Source of the DNA: a virus
DNA length: 30,963 nucleotides
IMG/VR virus record: IMGVR_UViG_3300031566_000240
Location: 1-30,963 of that record
Reading direction: 5' to 3' (one strand)
A program made the position numbers and the translations under genes. Within the stretch, counting starts at the first letter, position 1; each line of letters opens with the position of its first letter. The notes beneath the pieces are model-generated. The model made no database searches, had not been told where the DNA came from, and saw only the letters and a list, made by a program, of their open reading frames with translations. Below, in pieces: positions 30,375 to 30,963 of this stretch.

Positions 30375-30647
30375 TCAAGCGGAATAAAACCCATCTTCTT
30401 CGGACCATCGTTTTAGCACGTCATTTACTCGGAGTATTTCCGCAATGCAGCAATGTGAAAAGTCACCTTCTTCTGATAGATAATCTATTGCTCTGGCCGA
30501 CACGCATAATAGTGTTCTATCATCGGCAAGAAAAACTTCGTACCAATCAGCATTTGCAACAAGCTTTATTTCTTCATCAATTAAGTGCGTATAATCTGGT
30601 ATCCGCACTAAATCATCCGGTATGTTTTGTCCATATTGGTCTTGCAT
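30375..30647 (-). CDS. Acidic unknown protein (90 aa)
   Basis: The sequence is mixed helix and strand (NADWYEVFLADDRTLLCVSA, then GDFSHCCIAEILRVNDVLKR) with an acidic end. It starts 1 nt after the stop of the neighbouring gene. No family is recognised. Confidence 0.5.
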   Translation of the reverse strand: MQDQYGQNIPDDLVRIPDYTHLIDEEIKLVANADWYEVFLADDRTLLCVSARAIDYLSEEGDFSHCCIAEILRVNDVLKRWSEEDGFYSA

Positions 30648-30648
30648 A

Positions 30649-30828
30649 CTAACCTCTTGCCGGTGTGCAAATACCGGCTTCGATTAAAGCATTTGCTTGT
30701 CTGCCAAACCAACCCTGAAGCTGCCAGCATAGGCCCGTATCAATAAGGTGCTGCCACGCCTCTATTTGTTCTTCTTCGGTTCCTTCTTCAAAACCTTCTG
30801 CGATTGCTACTGCCATATAATTGGTCAT
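30649..30828 (-). CDS. Small helical phage protein (59 aa)
   Basis: ATG 30828 has GGAGG 7 nt upstream. The product (EEGTEEEQIEAWQHLIDTGL, then CWQLQGWFGRQANALIEAGI) is a helical protein of a type I have seen in many phage early regions ('EAWQ.LIDTGL.W.LQGWFGR...LI..GI'). Function unknown. Confidence 0.65.
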   Translation of the reverse strand: MTNYMAVAIAEGFEEGTEEEQIEAWQHLIDTGLCWQLQGWFGRQANALIEAGICTPARG

Positions 30829-30842
30829 GTTTTATCCTCCAA

Positions 30843-30963
30843 TCAAAATGGAATATATTCTTCTTCTTCTTCTGCAAACGCAAATACCTGTTGATTTTGG
30901 TCTTGCCCAACACTATAAAAACTAACGGGCCGATAGCCTGCATCGGCTCGCGTTCCTGTCCAT
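30843..30963 (-). CDS. C-terminus of a minus-strand protein entering from the right edge (partial)
   Basis: The frame ends at 30843 and is open to the window edge. The visible part reads GYRPVSFYSVGQDQNQQVF and then ends with a run of Glu followed by YIPF. The acidic run plus I-P-F end recalls the C-terminal tip of bacterial SSB proteins (DDDIPF), which recruits partner proteins. With so little sequence, identity is open. Confidence 0.55.
   Translation of the reverse strand, partial: WTGTRADAGYRPVSFYSVGQDQNQQVFAFAEEEEEYIPF

Noticed and set aside
1-30963. Integrase, tRNA genes, reverse transcriptase (diversity-generating retroelement) and endolysin
   Set aside because: I looked for their motifs and saw none. 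The HTH protein near 13.8 kb alone does not prove lysogeny.

Overview
The window is part of the genome of a tailed double-stranded DNA phage (Caudoviricetes), or a prophage of one. It has densely packed genes, no rRNA, tRNA or CRISPR array that I can see, and no recognisable bacterial housekeeping genes. The host cannot be fixed from sequence alone. Most of the window is A+T-leaning. I see no long coiled-coil tape-measure gene, but there is a very long polyvalent protein of the kind that podovirus-like phages eject into the host, so a short-tailed virion is my best guess.

Left arm (1-13412, plus strand): virion genes. It starts with the end of an unidentified gene, then a small beta-rich virion protein. 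Next comes a tail or head-tail protein that appears to be split into three reading frames around an inserted beta-sandwich domain. A glycine-rich protein and a long tail fibre follow. The distal end of the fibre and the small genes after it are clearly more G+C-rich than the rest. After these come a likely internal virion protein and a 1698-residue polyvalent protein. That protein carries an HEIGH zinc-metallopeptidase motif and a complete B12-type radical SAM module between phage membrane-associated and polyvalent segments. The arm closes with an XhlA-like small holin candidate.

Right arm (13341-30963, minus strand, transcribed right to left): early and replication genes. From the right end these are small accessory proteins (pentapeptide-repeat protein, Cys-rich mini-proteins, a winged-helix protein), then an apparent internal promoter with a structured leader and terminator near 28535-28700. 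Next is a nucleotide and phosphoesterase block: a MazZ/DUF5664-like dNTP diphosphohydrolase, a deoxyribosyltransferase-like protein, a calcineurin-like phosphoesterase and a HAD phosphatase. A run of mini-genes follows. Then comes the replication and recombination core: family A DNA polymerase split into two polypeptides, VRR-NUC nuclease, Cas4/RecB-like nuclease, a Sak4-like RecA-fold ATPase, a SEC-C protein, an SSB-like protein and a TOPRIM-SF3 primase-helicase. The arm ends with small membrane proteins and an HTH protein. Neighbouring genes are mostly linked by ATGA or TAATG stop/start overlaps. These overlaps fix many starts and reveal about ten genes shorter than 60 codons.

The two arms converge and overlap at 13341-13412. 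The best candidate for an undescribed system is the radical SAM enzyme built into the giant putative ejection protein. If delivered with the DNA, it would place radical chemistry in the host cytoplasm at the first moment of infection.
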